A stretch of 64,000 bases of DNA from NCBI GenBank assembly GCA_017482005.1, contig JAFUOI010000010.1, positions 1 to 64,000 on the forward strand. Direction: 5' to 3'. Made by a program: the position numbers and the translations under genes. The notes beneath the pieces were generated by a model. The model made no database searches, was not told where the DNA came from, and worked only from the letters and a program-made list of their open reading frames with translations. Position 1 is the first letter of the stretch; the number at the start of each line of letters is the position of its first letter. Shown here piece after piece: positions 62,167 through 64,000 of the stretch. The stretch is from Lachnospiraceae bacterium (lineage in GTDB: Bacteria > Bacillota_A > Clostridia > Lachnospirales > Lachnospiraceae).

Positions 62167-63105
62167 ATGGAAAAAATCGTGCACAGTGCATCGGAGATTA
62201 TCGGAAACACACCTTTGATGCAGTTACATCACTATCAGGAGAAGGAAAATATTACAGATGCTGTTATATTAGCAAAACTGGAGTGTCTTAATCCGGCGGG
62301 ATCGGTTAAAGACAGAGCTGCCCTTTATATGATTGAGGATGCAGAAAAAAACGGAAAATTAAAACCGGGAGCTACCATTATTGAACCGACCAGCGGAAAT
62401 ACCGGAATCGGTTTGGCGGTTGTAGCCGCGGCTAAAGGGTACCGTGCGATTTTAACGCTTCCGGATACGATGAGTGTGGAGAGAAGAACACTTCTTCGTG
62501 CCTACGGTGCCGAACTTGTGTTGACGGAAGGTGCAAAAGGTATGAACGGAGCCATCGCAAAGGCGGAGGAACTGGCAGCAGAGATTCCGGGATCCATGAT
62601 TCTCGGACAGTTTGATAATCCGGCAAATGCGCAGGCACACAGAGAGACAACGGGACCGGAGATATGGGAACAGACCGGCGGTAAGGTTGATATATTTGTG
62701 GCAGGTGTCGGAACCGGCGGTACGATTACCGGAGTCGGTGAATATTTAAAAAGCAAGAATCCTTCCGTCAAGGTAGTCGCTGTGGAACCGGCGGATTCTC
62801 CGGTGCTTTCCGGCGGTGTCTCAGGTGCACATAAGATTCAGGGAATCGGTGCGGGATTTATCCCATCGCTGTTAAATACATCGCTCTATGACGAGGTGAT
62901 TACCGTATCATCTGAGGATGCGTTTGTACAGGGGAGAATGCTTGCACGCACAGAAGGTGTGCTTGTGGGTATTTCGTCCGGCGCCGCGTTATGGGTGGCG
63001 GCACAGCTTGCAAAACGTCCGGAAAACAAAGGTAAGAATATTGTTGTTTTGCTCCCGGATTCCGGAGACCGTTATTTGTCGACACCGATGTTTCGTGAGG
63101 ATTAG
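62167..63105 (+). CDS. cysK: Cysteine synthase
   Basis: A 312-residue PLP enzyme that makes cysteine from O-acetylserine and sulfide. [12 protein letters not shown] holds the PLP Lys48, [10 protein letters not shown] the substrate loop, and [15 protein letters not shown] the phosphate loop. ATG at 62167 follows AGGAGG. The stop lies inside a 10-bp tandem repeat (GTGAGGATTA), which marks the start of the repeat-rich tail of the window. Confidence 0.95.
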   Translation: MEKIVHSASEIIGNTPLMQLHHYQEKENITDAVILAKLECLNPAGSVKDRAALYMIEDAEKNGKLKPGATIIEPTSGNTGIGLAVVAAAKGYRAILTLPDTMSVERRTLLRAYGAELVLTEGAKGMNGAIAKAEELAAEIPGSMILGQFDNPANAQAHRETTGPEIWEQTGGKVDIFVAGVGTGGTITGVGEYLKSKNPSVKVVAVEPADSPVLSGGVSGAHKIQGIGAGFIPSLLNTSLYDEVITVSSEDAFVQGRMLARTEGVLVGISSGAALWVAAQLAKRPENKGKNIVVLLPDSGDRYLSTPMFRED

Positions 63106-63124
63106 TGAGGATTAATGAGGATTT
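63095..63124. repeat. 10-bp tandem repeat across the cysK stop
   Basis: GTGAGGATTA (63095), GTGAGGATTA (63105), ATGAGGATTT (63115). The stop codon TAG of cysK (63103-63105) spans the first two units, so extra units would not alter the protein much. Confidence 0.8.
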
Positions 63125-63133
63125 GGTAAGTGT

Positions 63134-63244
63134 ACGCACATAAGACGGATCGCAAGAAGTAAATGAACGGACGCACATAAGATGGTTTGGGAGGAGTAGA
63201 TGAATGGATACACATAAGCTGATTCGGCGGATATGTAATGTGGG
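63134..63244. repeat. 37-bp imperfect tandem repeat, three units
   Basis: ACGCACATAAGA at 63134 and 63171 and ATACACATAAGC at 63208 recur with an exact 37-bp period; the rest of each unit is degenerate (GAAGTAAATGAACGG against GGAGTAGATGAATGG). The second unit supplies the ribosome site and start of the small gene at 63204 and the third forms its first codons. Confidence 0.7.
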
Positions 63245-63425
63245 AATTGGGGTTTTATTTCCGTGTTTTATGCTCGGGTTGCTTTGGTTTTTAGCAGGAT
63301 CTCTTGAAATAGAACCGACCGCGGAACAGATGGAAAAAGCAAGGATGTCCGCCGGTTTGTATATGTTAGCCACAGGGATTCCGTGTGTTGTGTGTATTGG
63401 TTTTAGGATGAAGTATAGAAAATAA
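63204..63425 (+). CDS. Small two-segment membrane protein
   Basis: A 73-residue protein starting behind GGGAGGAG. Two hydrophobic stretches (VGIGVLFPCFMLGLLWFLAG and AGLYMLATGIPCVVCIGF) are joined by a polar loop, and the end is basic (RMKYRK). I recognise no family. Its first ten codons lie in a 37-bp tandem repeat, so the start region may be recent. A hairpin terminator follows at 63558. Confidence 0.55.
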   Translation: MDTHKLIRRICNVGIGVLFPCFMLGLLWFLAGSLEIEPTAEQMEKARMSAGLYMLATGIPCVVCIGFRMKYRK

Positions 63426-63472
63426 TTTGAGATACAAAATAGGAAATTTGGATAAGGTGTTAAATATATTAG

Positions 63473-63536
63473 AATTTTAGACTATTAGGATATTAGACTA
63501 TTAGACTATTAGGATATTAGAGTATTAGGATATCAG
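63473..63536. repeat. 8-bp tandem repeat, about eight units
   Basis: Units AATTTTAG, ACTATTAG, GATATTAG, ACTATTAG, ACTATTAG, GATATTAG, AGTATTAG and GATATCAG follow without gaps from 63473; the seven from 63481 are clear. The consensus is RNTATTAG. Such arrays can change length by slippage. Confidence 0.85.
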
Positions 63537-63557
63537 AATAAAGTTTGGAAGAATAAG

Positions 63558-63611
63558 GAGCGTTGCAAAATAAGTGATTTCCGGTTGGAATTATCTTATG
63601 GAGCGACGCTC
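63558..63611. terminator. Long hairpin after the small membrane gene
   Basis: GAGCGTTGC (63558-63566) pairs with GCGACGCTC (63603-63611), with ATAAGTGATTTCC/GGAATTATCTTAT inside. A T-rich stretch follows, consistent with termination. Confidence 0.65.
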
Positions 63612-63629
63612 TATTTGTTTTATTTCTAT

Positions 63630-63881
63630 TTTGGGTACTAATAGAAAAAACGGGCTGTCAGACCCGAAATCTAGGCCGAATTAATAGAAAAAAGCATGAT
63701 TTGGGTACCTGTAAAAAAAGATATTTTACAGACCCGTGATTTGCTTTGTTTCGTGGGTATTTAAAGTTTTTTTCTGATATATACCCAAAATCAAGTGTTT
63801 TTATGGAAAAAAAGCACTTACATTGGGTTTCGGACTGATTTTATTTCGTAGGTACCCAAGTTTTTAAAAAAACGCTTGGGT
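63630..63881. repeat. Series of GGGT/ACCC hairpin units
   Basis: GGGTAC at 63633 and 63703 are each followed 28 bp later by GACCCG; GGGTAT (63755) pairs with ATACCC (63781); GGGT (63825) with ACCC (63854); ACCCAAG with CTTGGGT (63854-63881). The interiors are A/T-rich and differ. Four or five related stem-loops therefore lie in a row. Confidence 0.55.
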
Positions 63882-63895
63882 GCGCTAACGTCAAA

Positions 63896-64000
63896 CGTAT
63901 CCGCCGTGCGCATCTCGCGAGCAAAGCCCGCTCGGTTGCCGCCGCCGTATCCGCTGTGCGCATCTCGCGAGCAAAGCCCGCTCGGTTGCCGCCGCCGTAT
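63896..64000. repeat. 50-bp GC-rich tandem repeat, at least two units
   Basis: Units starting CGTATCCGC at 63896 and 63946 are identical but for one C/T change; a third begins at 63996 and is cut by the window end. Each unit contains CTCGCGAG and GAGC/GCTC inverted repeats. The GC content is far above that of the neighbouring DNA. Confidence 0.9.

Larger units (their letters stand above)
63426..64000. other. 575-bp gene-free, repeat-dense stretch to the window end
   Basis: No coding frame is supported. In order it contains an octamer tandem repeat (63473-63536), a long hairpin (63558-63611), several GGGT/ACCC hairpins (63630-63881) and a 50-bp GC-rich tandem repeat running off the end (63896-64000). 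Confidence 0.8.

Noticed and set aside
63896..64000. CRISPR array at the window end
   Set aside because: The 50-bp units are contiguous and nearly identical, with no variable spacers between repeats, and no cas genes lie nearby.

Overview
The window looks like chromosomal DNA of a spore-forming Firmicute of the class Clostridia, most likely Lachnospiraceae. It is AT-rich, uses ATG, TTG and GTG starts behind strong GGAGG ribosome sites, and carries the sporulation genes spoIIGA, sigE and sigG, an FtsZ/MraZ division cluster and an LtaS-type sulfatase. This placement is inferred from gene content; no rRNA or tRNA gene was seen. Region 1 (1-15.3 kb) is an accessory-looking, AT-rich stretch between the 3' end of nadE and ychF. 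It holds an acyltransferase/GT8 glycosyltransferase operon with an unusual GT8-acyltransferase fusion, a P-type Ca2+ ATPase, a yybP-ykoY-type Mn2+ riboswitch in front of mntP, a TetR-family regulator, a Ca2+/Na+ exchanger operon, cardiolipin synthase, a LytTR/DUF3021 pair and a zeta-toxin-like kinase with a small upstream partner. Three copies of one long palindrome (GTTACTTTTTGGGACA, 12 bp, TGTCC) lie before the transport and lipid operons and suggest a local regulon of the TetR protein. A near-identical 23-bp direct repeat sits at both ends of this stretch. Region 2 (15.4-32.5 kb) is conserved core: ychF, lgt, then a division and wall cluster mraZ-rsmH-ftsL-like-two class B PBPs-mraY-murD-ftsW-murA-ftsQ-ftsZ, followed by spoIIGA-sigE. 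murG, murE, murF, murC and ftsA are not in it. MraZ-type boxes follow the mraZ promoter, and a 19-bp motif is shared by the leaders of the second PBP and ftsZ. spoIIGA appears to start at CTG. Region 3 (32.5-48.5 kb) is mixed: a TPR-DUF4037-DUF4125 protein, an SGNH hydrolase, DUF4317, a folate pair (cyclodeaminase-like plus folD), truA convergent with sigG, a hybrid histidine kinase coupled to a secreted CAP-domain protein, a GH3 glycosidase opposite an AraC regulator, an HD hydrolase and an HtrA protease. Region 4 (48.6-63.4 kb) has an LtaS-like synthase, argJ, a heterodimeric ABC exporter coupled to coaBC, a translationally coupled trio (glycosyltransferase, zinc-ribbon/LRR membrane protein, histidine phosphatase), trpS, cysK and a small membrane protein. 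The last 900 bp (63.1-64.0 kb) are very repeat-dense: 10-bp, 37-bp, 8-bp and 50-bp tandem arrays plus a series of GGGT/ACCC hairpins.
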